DNA of 64,000 nucleotides from Microbacterium telephonicum (lineage in GTDB: Bacteria; Actinomycetota; Actinomycetes; Actinomycetales; Microbacteriaceae): contig NZ_RCDB01000001.1 of assembly GCF_003651225.1 (NCBI RefSeq), forward strand, positions 310,001-374,000. The letters run 5' to 3'. Positions 53,909 through 62,892 of the stretch are shown here, piece by piece. Under the pieces are notes generated by a model. That model was not told the origin of the DNA and searched no databases. It was given only the letters and a program-made list of their open reading frames with translations. Position numbers and translations under genes: made by a program. Position 1 is the first letter of the stretch. Each line of letters starts with the position of its first letter.

Positions 53909-54340
53909 ATGGGGTACGCGGAACGCAACGTCTGGTCGGGTCTGGTGGCGAGCGCCGTGGGGGTCGCGGTGTACGTCGCGATCGTCGCGCCGCAGCTGTC
54001 CACCACGCCGGTCGACGACATCGCCTGGCAGTGGCCGCTGCTGTGGTCGCTCGTCGGGGCGATCGCCGGGGCCATCGTGCTCAGCGTCCTGTGGGGCATC
54101 GCGGCCGGGATGCGCGACCCGCACGAGCGCGCGCAGACCGACGTGCGCGACGTCGACATCGAGCGGATGGGGAGCCGCGTGGGCTACGCGTTCACGGCGA
54201 TCGGCGGCGTCGGCGCCCTCGTGCTGTCGATGCTCGAAGCGCACTGGTTCTGGATCGGCAACGCGCTGTTCGTCGGCTTCTTCCTGTCGGCGTTCGTCGG
54301 CGGGGTCGCTCAGCTGATCGCCTACCGGCGGGGGCTGTGA
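53909..54340 (+). CDS. Four-helix membrane protein of an XRE-regulated pair
   Basis: A 143-residue protein with four predicted membrane helices (about 8-28, 42-66, 95-112, 117-136) and a charged loop DPHERAQTDVRDVDIERMG between helices 2 and 3. This is the layout of small membrane proteins (DUF2178-like) commonly paired with YozG-type HTH regulators. ATG at 53909 is preferred; an in-frame GTG at 53879 would lie upstream of the expected transcription start. The stop overlaps the next ATG by one base (TGATG). Confidence 0.82.
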   Translation: MGYAERNVWSGLVASAVGVAVYVAIVAPQLSTTPVDDIAWQWPLLWSLVGAIAGAIVLSVLWGIAAGMRDPHERAQTDVRDVDIERMGSRVGYAFTAIGGVGALVLSMLEAHWFWIGNALFVGFFLSAFVGGVAQLIAYRRGL

Positions 54341-54579
54341 TGGTGCGGCCGCCGACGCGGGTCGTGAACCGGCTGCGCGAGCTGCGCGACGCGCACGGAC
54401 TCACGCAGGCCGAGGTCGCGGGCCGGGTCGGGGTCACCCGGCAGACGCTCATCGCGATCGAGCAGGGCAAGTACTCGCCGACGCTCGAGCTCGCCTTCCA
54501 GCTCGCCCACGTGCTGGGCGTGCCGTTGGAGGAGGCGTTCCGCTACGACGCCCCCGCACCGGACGGAGCGGCGTCGTGA
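54340..54579 (+). CDS. XRE-family transcriptional regulator
   Basis: A 79-residue single-domain HTH protein of the Cro/YozG type: NRLRELRDAHGLTQAEVAGR, VGVTRQTLIAIEQGKYSPTLELA, and a short tail VPLEEAFRYDAP. It likely represses its own operon through the palindrome at 53880-53897. Coupled to the membrane protein by a TGATG junction and to the following oxidoreductase by a GTGA overlap, so the three genes form one unit. Confidence 0.9.
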   Translation: MVRPPTRVVNRLRELRDAHGLTQAEVAGRVGVTRQTLIAIEQGKYSPTLELAFQLAHVLGVPLEEAFRYDAPAPDGAAS

Positions 54580-55595
54580 TCCCCGCCACCATGCCGGTGT
54601 GGGCGCAGCACCGTTACGGCGGCCCCGAGGTCGTGGCGCTCGAGCAGGTGCCGGTGCCGAATCCCGGTCCCGGCGAGGTGCTCGTGGAGGTGGCGGCGTC
54701 GTCGCTCAACTCCGCCGACGCGCGACTGCTCCGCGGCGACCCCGCCCTCATCCGCCTCGCGTTCGGCCTGCGCGGGCCGTCGCCGGTGCGGGGGCGCGAC
54801 GTCGCCGGCGTCGTCGTCGCGGTCGGCCCGGGCGCCGGCCCGGGAGCGGGCGCCGGCGCCGGCGCCTCCCCGCACGCCGTCGGCGATCGGGTCGCGGGTG
54901 AGCTGCCGGGCGGCGGACTCGGCGCCTACGTCGTCGGTGCGGCGTCCGCCCTGGCGGCGGTGCCGGCATCCGTGCCGCTCGAGGTCGCCGCGACCGTGCC
55001 GCTGGCGGGCGGCACCGCATGGCAGGCGCTGGATGCCGGACGCGTCGTGCACGGCTCGCGCGTGCTCGTGGTGGGCGCCGGCGGCGGGGTCGGCACGTTC
55101 ACCGTCGCGCTCGCCGCGCACCGCGGCGCCCGGGTGCACGCGATCGGCGGTGCCCGCTCGCTCGAGGTGCTGCGGGGCCTCGGGGCCGAGGAGGTCGCCG
55201 ACCATCGGTCCGTCGACCTGCGCACCTGGGCGCCGGACGCCTTCGACGCGGTCGTCGACGTGGTCGGCACGACGCCGCTGCGCACGCTCCGCCGGCTCGT
55301 GCGGCCGGGCGGCCTCGTCGTGGGCGTCGGGGGAGGGACCGACCGCGTGATCGGACCGCTCGGCCGCATGCTCGCCGGGGCGGTGCAGTCCGTCGGATCG
55401 ACGCGGCGCTTCCGTCCTCTCGCTGCGCGCACGGATGCCGCTCTCACGGCGCGGCTGCTCGCGCTCGTCGCCGATGGGCTGACGCCGCCGCCGATCGAAC
55501 GCACCTGGCCGTTCGACGAAGCCCGCGCGGCGCTCGCCCACATCGACGCCGGCCACACCGTCGGCAAGATCATCGTGACGGGCGCCGTCTGGTAG
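54576..55595 (+). CDS. Zinc-independent MDR-family NAD(P)H oxidoreductase
   Basis: A 339-residue medium-chain dehydrogenase/reductase of the quinone-oxidoreductase type. The GroES-like N-terminus is VEVAASSLNSADARLLRGDP. SPVRGRDVAGVVVAVG follows, then a low-complexity Gly/Ala insert (GPGAGPGAGAGAGASP). The Rossmann motif is VLVVGAGGGVGTFTVALA. The zinc-binding cysteines of alcohol dehydrogenases are absent. Substrate unknown. GTG at 54576 overlaps the XRE stop by 4 bp, with GGAG upstream. Confidence 0.87.
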   Translation: MIPATMPVWAQHRYGGPEVVALEQVPVPNPGPGEVLVEVAASSLNSADARLLRGDPALIRLAFGLRGPSPVRGRDVAGVVVAVGPGAGPGAGAGAGASPHAVGDRVAGELPGGGLGAYVVGAASALAAVPASVPLEVAATVPLAGGTAWQALDAGRVVHGSRVLVVGAGGGVGTFTVALAAHRGARVHAIGGARSLEVLRGLGAEEVADHRSVDLRTWAPDAFDAVVDVVGTTPLRTLRRLVRPGGLVVGVGGGTDRVIGPLGRMLAGAVQSVGSTRRFRPLAARTDAALTARLLALVADGLTPPPIERTWPFDEARAALAHIDAGHTVGKIIVTGAVW

Positions 55596-55620
55596 CTTCC
55601 CCCTCGGATGCCCGCGCCTG

Positions 55621-55632
55621 TGCAACGTTGTA
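55621..55632. promoter_or_regulatory. LacI operator before the arabinose regulator gene
   Basis: TGCAACGTTGTA is a near-perfect copy of the operator TACAACGTTGTA found before the binding-protein gene. It overlaps a -10-like TAGAGT (55631-55636), so the regulator probably limits its own synthesis. Confidence 0.7.
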
Positions 55633-55658
55633 GAGTGGGCGCTTCGAAGGGAAGAAGC

Positions 55659-56708
55659 ATGGCTGCGACGCTGCACGACGTGGCCCGCCTGGCGGGCGTG
55701 TCGATCAAGACGGTGTCGAACGTCATCAACGACTACCCGCACATCCGGCCCGCGACCCGCGACAAGGTGCAGCAGGCCATCGCGGAGCTCGGCTACACCC
55801 CCAACCTCACGGCCCGGAACCTCCGTTCGGGCCGCACCGGCGTCATCGCCCTCGCCGTGCCCGACCTCGGCCTCGCCTACTTCGCCGAGCTCGCCGCGGG
55901 GGTCATCGCGGCCGCCGAGGCGGCGGGGCTCGCCGTCACGATCGAGCAGACCGGCGGCGACCGCGACCGCGAGCTCGAACTGCTGCGCAGCCCTCGCCGG
56001 CAGACCACCGACGGCCTCATCTTCAGCGCCCTCGGGATGGGCCAGGAGGATGCCGACGCCCTGCGCGTGCCGTACCCGCTGGTACTGCTCGGCGAGCGGA
56101 TCTTCGACGGGCCGGTCGACCATGTCACGATGCGCAACGTCGAGGCGGCCCGGGCGGCCACCGAGTACCTGCTCGGCCTCGGGCGGCGGCGCATCGCGGT
56201 CGTCGGTGCCCACGAGGGCGAGGTGATCGGCTCGGCGGGGCTGCGCCTGACCGGCTACCGCGAGGCGCTGGCGGCGCACGACGTCGCCTACGACGAGGAC
56301 ATCATCGGATACACGACCCTGTGGCATCGCGCGAACGGCGCGCGTAGCATGCGCGACCTGCTCGAGCGCGGCGTCGAGTTCGATGCGGTGTTCGGCCTCA
56401 ACGACACGCTCGCCCTCGGCGCGATGCGCGTGCTGCAGGAGGCCGGCATCCGCGTGCCCGACGATGTCGCCGTCGTCGGCTTCGACGCCCTCGACGAGGC
56501 GGAGTACTCCATCCCGTCGCTCACGACGGTCGACCCGGGCCGTGACTGGATCGCCCGCACCGCGGTCGACACGCTGCGCGCCCGCATCGCCGGCACAGCC
56601 CCCGAGGCGGTGGCGCTGCACCTCGCCGACTACCGCATCGCGGTGCGCGAGTCAGCCCCCGAGCCCGCCTCCGGCTCCGCCCCCGAATCGGCGGCGACGC
56701 CCGCCTGA
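55659..56708 (+). CDS. LacI-family repressor of the arabino-oligosaccharide operon
   Basis: A 349-residue LacI regulator. The HTH is TLHDVARLAGVSIKTVSNVI, followed by hinge ARNLRSGRTG and the sugar-binding domain (LAVPDLGLAYFAELAAGV, DDVAVVGFDALDEAEYS). ATG at 55659 has GAAGGGAAG upstream. The gene is in the same direction as, and 159 bp before, the ABC transporter genes. The operator word TACAACGTTGTA occurs in both promoter regions. Effector inferred to be arabinose or an arabino-oligosaccharide from the linked hydrolases. Confidence 0.9.
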   Translation: MAATLHDVARLAGVSIKTVSNVINDYPHIRPATRDKVQQAIAELGYTPNLTARNLRSGRTGVIALAVPDLGLAYFAELAAGVIAAAEAAGLAVTIEQTGGDRDRELELLRSPRRQTTDGLIFSALGMGQEDADALRVPYPLVLLGERIFDGPVDHVTMRNVEAARAATEYLLGLGRRRIAVVGAHEGEVIGSAGLRLTGYREALAAHDVAYDEDIIGYTTLWHRANGARSMRDLLERGVEFDAVFGLNDTLALGAMRVLQEAGIRVPDDVAVVGFDALDEAEYSIPSLTTVDPGRDWIARTAVDTLRARIAGTAPEAVALHLADYRIAVRESAPEPASGSAPESAATPA

Positions 56709-56729
56709 CCCGCATCCGCCGACCCCTCT

Positions 56730-56788
56730 TGACATCGCCGCCGTGCATGCGGCATCATCTCTACAACGTTTACTTTACAACGTTGTAG
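56730..56788 (+). promoter_or_regulatory. Promoter with tandem LacI operators for the arabinoside operon
   Basis: A -35 TTGACA (56730-56735) and a -10-like CATCAT (56754-56759) are 18 bp apart. Two operators follow: TACAACGTTTAC (56763-56774) and the perfect palindrome TACAACGTTGTA (56777-56788), 14 bp centre to centre. Together they cover the start point. Confidence 0.75.
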
Positions 56789-56867
56789 AACGGCTCGACG
56801 GAGAGCGATCTCCGTGGGGCACGCCAACTCCATCTGGCCTCACCACCCACGAGAGAAAGCACAGCCA

Positions 56868-58214
56868 ATGAAGTCGAAGATCCTGGCAGGGGTCGGCATC
56901 GCCGCCGTCGCCGCCGCCGCTCTCACCGGATGCTCGTCGTCCTCGGGCGGCGGATCCGCCGCCGACACGTCCTGCACGAACACGATCGTCAAGAAAGACG
57001 CGACCCAGGTGAGCGTCTGGGCCTGGTACCCGGCGTTCGAAGACGTCGTCGACGAATTCAACAACACCCACGACGACGTGCAGATCTGCTGGACGAACGC
57101 CGGACAGGGCAACGACGAGTACACGAAGTTCTCCACCGCCATCGAGTCCGGCTCCGGCGCCCCCGACGTCATCATGCTCGAAGCCGAAGTGCTCTCGAGC
57201 TTCTCCATCCGCGACGCCCTCGTCGACCTGTCCGAGTACGGCGCCGCCGATGTGAAGGACGACTACACCGAGGGTGCGTGGAAGGACGTCTCGTCGGGCG
57301 ACGCGGTCTACGCGATCCCGGTCGACGGCGGCCCCATGGGCATGCTCTACCGCAAGGACATCCTCGACCAGTACGGCATCGCCGCCCCCACGACGTGGGA
57401 CGAGTTCGCCGCCGCCGCCCAGCAGCTGAAGGATGCCGGCGCCCCCGGCGTGCTCGCCAACTTCCCGCCGAACGGCCGCGCGTTCACGCAGGCGCTGTTC
57501 GCGCAGGCCGGCTCCGTGCCGTTCACCTACGACAGCGCGAACCCGACCGACATCGGCATCGACGTCGACGACTCCGGCTCCAAGGACGTGCTCTCCTACT
57601 GGGAGGACCTCGCGAGCAAGGGCCTCGTGAACGTCGACGAGGCCTTCACCGCCGACTACAACACCAAGCTCGTCGACGGCACCTACGCGATCTACGTCGC
57701 CGCCGCGTGGGGTCCCGGCTACCTGCAGGGCCTCGAGGGCTCGCAGGAGGGCGCCCAGTGGCAGGCCGCTCCCATCCCGCAGTGGGACACCGCGAACCCC
57801 GTCCAGGTCAACTGGGGCGGATCGACCTTCGCGGTGACCTCGCAGGCCAAGGACAAGGAAGCCGCGGCGACCGTGGCCAAGGAGGTCTTCGGCACCGAGG
57901 AGGCGTGGAAGATCGGCATCGAGAAGGCCGCGCTGTTCCCGCTGTGGAAGCCGATCCTCGAGTCGGACTACTTCCGCGACCTGGAGTACCCGTTCTTCGG
58001 CGGGCAGCAGATCAACAAGGACGTGTTCCTCGACGCCGCCGCCGGCTACAAGGGCTTCACGTTCAGCCCGTTCCAGAACTACGCCTACGACCAGCTGCAG
58101 CAGGAGGTCACCGCGGTCGTCGTCGACGGGAGCAAGGACTCCTCGAGCGCGCTCGACGACCTGCAGGCCACGCTCGAGAAGTACGCGACCGAGCAGGGCT
58201 TCACGCTCCAGTGA
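56868..58214 (+). CDS. ABC transporter sugar-binding lipoprotein
   Basis: A 448-residue extracellular solute-binding protein of the CUT1 sugar class. The signal peptide has lipobox ALTGC (Cys22) and a Ser/Gly linker. Family segments are TQVSVWAWYPAFEDVVDEFN, NDEYTKFSTAIESGSGAPDV, VYAIPVDGGPMGMLYRKDIL and TWDEFAAAAQQL. It likely captures arabino-oligosaccharides. ATG at 56868 is preceded by GAGAGAAAG and an 80-nt leader carrying the operators. A strong hairpin separates it from the permease genes. Confidence 0.92.
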   Translation: MKSKILAGVGIAAVAAAALTGCSSSSGGGSAADTSCTNTIVKKDATQVSVWAWYPAFEDVVDEFNNTHDDVQICWTNAGQGNDEYTKFSTAIESGSGAPDVIMLEAEVLSSFSIRDALVDLSEYGAADVKDDYTEGAWKDVSSGDAVYAIPVDGGPMGMLYRKDILDQYGIAAPTTWDEFAAAAQQLKDAGAPGVLANFPPNGRAFTQALFAQAGSVPFTYDSANPTDIGIDVDDSGSKDVLSYWEDLASKGLVNVDEAFTADYNTKLVDGTYAIYVAAAWGPGYLQGLEGSQEGAQWQAAPIPQWDTANPVQVNWGGSTFAVTSQAKDKEAAATVAKEVFGTEEAWKIGIEKAALFPLWKPILESDYFRDLEYPFFGGQQINKDVFLDAAAGYKGFTFSPFQNYAYDQLQQEVTAVVVDGSKDSSSALDDLQATLEKYATEQGFTLQ

Positions 58215-58218
58215 TCCC

Positions 58219-58250
58219 GTGGCGGGCCGGCCGCGAAGCCGGCCCGCCAC
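58219..58250 (+). terminator. Hairpin between binding protein and permease genes
   Basis: GTGGCGGGCCGGC (58219-58231) and GCCGGCCCGCCAC (58238-58250) form a perfect 13-bp stem with a 6-nt loop (CGCGAA). Such stems after binding-protein genes usually stabilise the 5' message and reduce read-through, giving excess binding protein. Confidence 0.75.
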
Positions 58251-58283
58251 CCATTCCCTCCACCACCCACACCGAGGAGAACC

Positions 58284-59216
58284 ATGACCTCGTCCGTCAT
58301 CGCGACACCCGGAGCAGTAGGCACCCGGCGACGCGCGAGCGGCATCGTCCGCCGTCAGCGGGTGGGCTGGCTGTTCGTCACGCCGTTCCTCGTGATCTTC
58401 GCCGCCTTCCTGATCTTCCCCCTCATCTACGCGTTCGGGATGAGCCTGTTCAGTTCGACCCTCGCGACCGGCACCAAGTTCGTCGGCCTCGCCAACTATC
58501 TGAAGGCGTTCACCGACCCGCTCTTCCTCGGCGGGCTCGGCCGGGTCGCCCTCTACGCGATCGTCATGATCCCGGCGCAGCTGATCGTCGCCCTGGTCGC
58601 GGCGCTGCTGCTGGACAACCTCGCCACGTGGCTCTCCAAGGTGTCGCGACTGCTGATCTTCGCGCCCTACGCGATCCCGGTCGTCGTCGGCTCGCTCATG
58701 TGGAGCTTCCTCTACAGCCCGCGGTTCGGGCCGGCCGGCACGATCTTCGAGGTGTTCGGCATGGAAGCGCCGAACTTCCTGTCCTCGGACAACATCTTCT
58801 TCAGCCTCGTCAACGTCGTCACCTGGCAGTGGGCGGGCTACTACATGATCGTCATCTACGCGGCGCTGCGCTCGATCGACCCCGCCATCTACGAGGCGGC
58901 CCGCATCGATGGCGCGAACGGCTGGCAGATCGCCTCCCGCATCAAGGTGCCGATGATCTCGTCGTCGATGGTCATGGTGATCACCTTCGCCCTCATCGGC
59001 ACGCTGCAGTTCTTCACGGAGCCGACCGTGCTGCGCTCGGTGGCATCCGGCGCCCTCCCCGCCGACTACACGCCGAACATGTACGCGTTCGCGCTCGCGT
59101 TCAGCTACAGCCAGTTCAACTACGCGTCGACGATCGCGTTCTCGCTCGCGATCGTCGTGTTCATCGGATCGTTCGGGTTCCTGTTCCTGACCCGCAAGCA
59201 GAACGGACTGAAGTGA
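58284..59216 (+). CDS. ABC transporter permease (MalF/LacF-like)
   Basis: A 310-residue CUT1 permease with six membrane segments, the first at about 33-55 (GWLFVTPFLVIFAAFLIFPLIY). The EAA loop EAARIDGANGWQIASRIKVPMI contacts the ATPase. No ATPase gene is in the operon, so a shared MsiK-type ATPase elsewhere is expected. ATG at 58284 has GAGGAG 7 nt upstream. The stop overlaps the second permease start (TGATG). Confidence 0.92.
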   Translation: MTSSVIATPGAVGTRRRASGIVRRQRVGWLFVTPFLVIFAAFLIFPLIYAFGMSLFSSTLATGTKFVGLANYLKAFTDPLFLGGLGRVALYAIVMIPAQLIVALVAALLLDNLATWLSKVSRLLIFAPYAIPVVVGSLMWSFLYSPRFGPAGTIFEVFGMEAPNFLSSDNIFFSLVNVVTWQWAGYYMIVIYAALRSIDPAIYEAARIDGANGWQIASRIKVPMISSSMVMVITFALIGTLQFFTEPTVLRSVASGALPADYTPNMYAFALAFSYSQFNYASTIAFSLAIVVFIGSFGFLFLTRKQNGLK

Positions 59217-60175
59217 TGGCCCTCCCCACCGCAGAGGCGCTGCCGACGAGCGCCGTCGTGCAGCCGCGCACCGGCCGCACCCGTCTCACCCGCAACGAGC
59301 GCCGCGAGCGCACCCGCAATCGCCTCGCCGCCCAGGGCGGGCGCCGCATCGGGTCGCACGTGCTGCTGCTGATCATGGCGATCTACTTCGTCATCCCGAT
59401 CTGGTGGCTGTTCGTCGCCGCGACGAAGTCGACCGGCAGCCTGTTCTCCAGCCCCGCGTTCTGGTTCGACGACCCCGCCGCGTTCTTCACGAACGTCGCC
59501 GGCCTGTTCGAGCACCAGAACGGCATCTACTGGACGTGGCTCGGCAACTCGTTCGTGTACTCGTTCGTTTCCGGCACCGGTGCCACGATCGTCGCGGTGC
59601 TCGCCGGCTACGGCTTCGCGAAGTACTCCTTCAAGGGGCGGGGGGTCGTGTTCGGCATGATCCTCGGCTCGGTGATGGTGCCGCTGACGGCCCTGGTGAT
59701 CCCGCAGTTCATGCTTCTCAGCCAGTACGGCCTCATCAACACCGGCTGGGCCGTCATCCTCCCGTCGCTGCTGAACCCGTTCGGCGTCTACCTCATGCGT
59801 GTGTACACGCAGGACTCCGTGCCCGACGAGCTGCTCGAGGCTTCGCGCATCGACGGCGCGGGCGAGTGGCGCACGTTCACCACGATCGTGCTGCCGCTGC
59901 TGCGCCCCGCGATCGTGACCGTGCTGCTGCTGTCGATCGTCGGCACGTGGAACAACTTCTTCCTGCCGCTCGCGATGCTCACCAACCCCGAGACGCTGCC
60001 GGTCACGGTCGGCCTCAACCGGTGGCTGACCCTGTCCAACGCCGGTGCCGGCGGCGAGCAGGTGTGGAACCTCATCACCTCGGGCGCGTTCATCTCGGTG
60101 CTCCCGCTGCTGCTGTCGTTCCTGCTCCTGCAGCGTTACTGGCAGGGCGGTCTGACGCTCGGCAGCGTCAAGTAG
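59216..60175 (+). CDS. ABC transporter permease (MalG/LacG-like)
   Basis: A 319-residue CUT1 permease. An N-terminal Arg/Thr-rich cytoplasmic stretch (about 1-50) precedes six membrane segments (first about 53-75, VLLLIMAIYFVIPIWWLFVA). The EAA loop is LEASRIDGAGEWRTFTTIVLPLL. It forms a heterodimer with the preceding permease. ATG at 59216 overlaps the upstream stop by one base. The GH43 gene begins 9 nt after its stop. Confidence 0.92.
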   Translation: MALPTAEALPTSAVVQPRTGRTRLTRNERRERTRNRLAAQGGRRIGSHVLLLIMAIYFVIPIWWLFVAATKSTGSLFSSPAFWFDDPAAFFTNVAGLFEHQNGIYWTWLGNSFVYSFVSGTGATIVAVLAGYGFAKYSFKGRGVVFGMILGSVMVPLTALVIPQFMLLSQYGLINTGWAVILPSLLNPFGVYLMRVYTQDSVPDELLEASRIDGAGEWRTFTTIVLPLLRPAIVTVLLLSIVGTWNNFFLPLAMLTNPETLPVTVGLNRWLTLSNAGAGGEQVWNLITSGAFISVLPLLLSFLLLQRYWQGGLTLGSVK

Positions 60176-60184
60176 GGGCCGGCG

Positions 60185-61330
60185 ATGACACCCTCCGACG
60201 GCACCGCTGTGCCCGCCGCCGGTCGCACCGACTTCGCCGGCTACCTGTTCGCCCATTTCGTCGGCGAGGATGCGCCCGATGCCGAGCAGCTGTACCTCGC
60301 CGTGAGTGAGGGCGACTCCCTCACCGAGTGGAGCGTGCTCGCCGCCGGCGAGCCGGTGCTGCGCTCCGACGTCGGCACCGGGGCCTTGCGCGACCCGTTC
60401 GTGCTGCGGCTGGAAGGCGACGCCGGCTTCGTGCTGCTGGCCACCGACCTGCAGGTCTACGGCACGGGGCACTTCCGCGACGCGCAGGAGCGGGGCAGCA
60501 CCGCCCTGCTCGTGTGGCACTCCGCCGACCTCGTCACCTGGACCGGCCCCGCCCGCATCGAGGTCGTCGACCCGGCCGTCGCCGGCAACGCGTGGGCGCC
60601 GGAGGCGCACTGGGTCGCCGAGCTCGGGCGCTACGCCGTCTACTGGGCGTCCAACCTCTACCCCGCGGATGCCGCCCCCCGCGATGTGCGCGATTCGTAC
60701 AACCGCATGATGATCGCCACCACGGCGGACTTCGCGACCTTCACGCAGCCCGAGGTGTGGATCGACGTGCGCCGCGGTGCGGGCTACGGCACGATCGATT
60801 CGGCCGTCGTCAAGCGCGGGGAGTGGTACCACCGGTTCACGAAGGACGAGCGTCCCGACCTGATGCAGGTGTTCCACGAGCGCTCGCGCGACCTCCTGCT
60901 CCCCACGCACGCGTCGATCGGATCGGCGTGGGAACTCGTCGGCGAGCAGCTCGGATCCGAGCACCTGACCCACGCCGAAGGCCCGATCGTGGTCCCGTCG
61001 ATCTCGGACGACCGGTGGTACCTGCTGCTGGACTGGCCGCCGTACGGCGGCGGCACCGGCTACGTGCTGTTCGAGACCGACGACCTCGACGCCGGCCGGT
61101 GGGAGCGGGTCGAACCCGCCCTCCCGCCGCGGTTCCGCCACGGCGCCGTCATCCCGATCACCGCCGACGAGGACCGGCGGCTGCGCGCCGCGTTCGCGCC
61201 GGCCGTCTCGCCGCACGCGCGCACCGCGGCGGCCCTCGTGCCCGAGTTCCGCTACGACGCAGCCCCGAACGACGCAGCACCTTCACCCGACATCACCGCA
61301 TACGACACCGAACAGAGAGCATCGTCATGA
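60185..61330 (+). CDS. Glycoside hydrolase family 43-type protein
   Basis: A 381-residue five-bladed beta-propeller glycosidase, most likely an arabinofuranosidase or beta-xylosidase. Typical blade motifs are GYLFAHFVGEDAPDAEQLYLAVS, GALRDPFVLRL, GNAWAPEAHWVAELGRYAVYW and HLTHAEGPIVV, covering the three acidic catalytic positions. No signal peptide, so it cleaves imported oligosaccharides in the cytoplasm. The stop overlaps the GH51 start by 4 bp. Subfamily and exact linkage cannot be told from sequence. Confidence 0.87.
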   Translation: MTPSDGTAVPAAGRTDFAGYLFAHFVGEDAPDAEQLYLAVSEGDSLTEWSVLAAGEPVLRSDVGTGALRDPFVLRLEGDAGFVLLATDLQVYGTGHFRDAQERGSTALLVWHSADLVTWTGPARIEVVDPAVAGNAWAPEAHWVAELGRYAVYWASNLYPADAAPRDVRDSYNRMMIATTADFATFTQPEVWIDVRRGAGYGTIDSAVVKRGEWYHRFTKDERPDLMQVFHERSRDLLLPTHASIGSAWELVGEQLGSEHLTHAEGPIVVPSISDDRWYLLLDWPPYGGGTGYVLFETDDLDAGRWERVEPALPPRFRHGAVIPITADEDRRLRAAFAPAVSPHARTAAALVPEFRYDAAPNDAAPSPDITAYDTEQRASS

Positions 61331-62838
61331 CGTCCGCACGCCTCACCATCGACCCCCACTTCACGATCGGACCGGTCCGGCGCAAACTCTTCGGCGGCTT
61401 CGTCGAGCATCTCGGACGGCACGTCTACGACGGCATCCACGAGCCCACCCATGAGACGGCGGATGCCGAAGGCTTCCGCACCGACGTCATCGACCTCGTC
61501 AAGGAGCTCGGCGTCGACACGATCCGCTACCCCGGCGGCAACTTCGTCTCGGGGTTCCGCTGGGAGGACTCGGTCGGGCCGGTCGCCGAGCGACCGCGCC
61601 GCCTCGACTTGGCGTGGCACTCGACCGAGACCAACCAGGTCGGCCTGCACGAGTTCTCGTCGTGGCTCGAGAAGGTCGGCAGCGACCTCATGATGGCCGT
61701 GAACCTCGGCACCCGCGGCACGCTCGAGGCGATCGACCTGCTCGAGTACTCCAACATCCGCGGCGGCACGGCGCTGTCGGAGCGCCGCATCGCCAACGGG
61801 CGCACCGAACCGTTCGACATCCGCATGTGGTGCCTGGGCAACGAGATGGACGGACCCTGGCAGCTCGGCCACCGCTCGGCCGACGATTACGGCAAGATCG
61901 CCTCGCAGGCCGCGAAGGGGATGCGTCAGCTCGATCCCGACATCCAGCTGGTCGTCTGCGGCTCCTCCAGCGCCCACATGCCGACGTTCGGCGAGTGGGA
62001 GCGCGTCGTGCTCACCCACACCTATGACGACGTCGACCTCATCTCGTGCCACGCCTACTACGAGGAGCGCGGCGGCGACCTGGGCAGCTTCCTCGCCTCG
62101 GCCGTCGACATGGACGCGTTCATCGAGACGGTCGTCGCCACCGCCGACCACGTCGGGGCGGTGCGCGGCTCGACCAAGCGCATCGACATCTCGTTCGACG
62201 AGTGGAACGTCTGGTACATCGAGCGCTTCCACGGCGTCGACAAGATCTCGGGGATCGACAATTGGCCGGTGGCCCCCCGCCTGCTCGAGGACGTCTACTC
62301 GGTCGCCGACGCGGTCGTCTTCGGCAACCTGATGATCTCGCTCATCAAGCACGCCGACCGGGTGGCATCCGCGTCGCTCGCGCAGCTCGTCAACGTCATC
62401 GCGCCGATCATGACCGAGCCCGGCGGCCCGGCGTGGCGCCAGACGACGTTCTTCCCGTTCTCGATCACCTCGCGCCTGGCACAGGGCACCGCCCTGCAGC
62501 TCAAGCTCGACGCGCCGACCTACACGACCGCCGCGTACGGCGAGGTGCCCCTCGTCGACGCCGTCGCGACGCACGACGCCGAGACCGGGCGCAGCGCGGT
62601 GTTCCTGGTGAACCGGTCGACGACCGAGCCGGTGACGCTCACGATCGACATCGCCGCGCTCGGCGACGTCGCGATCGCCGAGACGCACACCCTCAGCGAC
62701 GACGACGTCTACGCGAAGAACACCCTCGACGACCGCGAGCGCGTCGCGCCGAAGCCGAACGCGTCGGCGGCGATCGCCGGCGGCGAGCTCACCGTGACGC
62801 TGCCGCCGGTGTCGTGGACGGCGATCGCGCTCGCGTGA
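61327..62838 (+). CDS. Alpha-L-arabinofuranosidase (GH51)
   Basis: A 503-residue GH51 enzyme releasing L-arabinose from arabino-oligosaccharides. A (beta/alpha)8 barrel (KLFGGFVEHLGRHVYDGI, TIRYPGGNFVSGFRWED) carries the acid/base Glu173 in LGNEMDGPW and nucleophile Glu292 in FDEWNVWY. The C-terminal beta-sandwich is complete (VSWTAIALA end). It is cytoplasmic, as there is no signal. ATG at 61327 overlaps the GH43 gene. No arabinose isomerase, kinase or epimerase gene follows within the window. Confidence 0.94.
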   Translation: MTSARLTIDPHFTIGPVRRKLFGGFVEHLGRHVYDGIHEPTHETADAEGFRTDVIDLVKELGVDTIRYPGGNFVSGFRWEDSVGPVAERPRRLDLAWHSTETNQVGLHEFSSWLEKVGSDLMMAVNLGTRGTLEAIDLLEYSNIRGGTALSERRIANGRTEPFDIRMWCLGNEMDGPWQLGHRSADDYGKIASQAAKGMRQLDPDIQLVVCGSSSAHMPTFGEWERVVLTHTYDDVDLISCHAYYEERGGDLGSFLASAVDMDAFIETVVATADHVGAVRGSTKRIDISFDEWNVWYIERFHGVDKISGIDNWPVAPRLLEDVYSVADAVVFGNLMISLIKHADRVASASLAQLVNVIAPIMTEPGGPAWRQTTFFPFSITSRLAQGTALQLKLDAPTYTTAAYGEVPLVDAVATHDAETGRSAVFLVNRSTTEPVTLTIDIAALGDVAIAETHTLSDDDVYAKNTLDDRERVAPKPNASAAIAGGELTVTLPPVSWTAIALA

Positions 62839-62892
62839 GCGCACCGCGTCGGTGCCGCCCGTGCGGCGGGGGGCGCGTGATGGGATGAGGGC

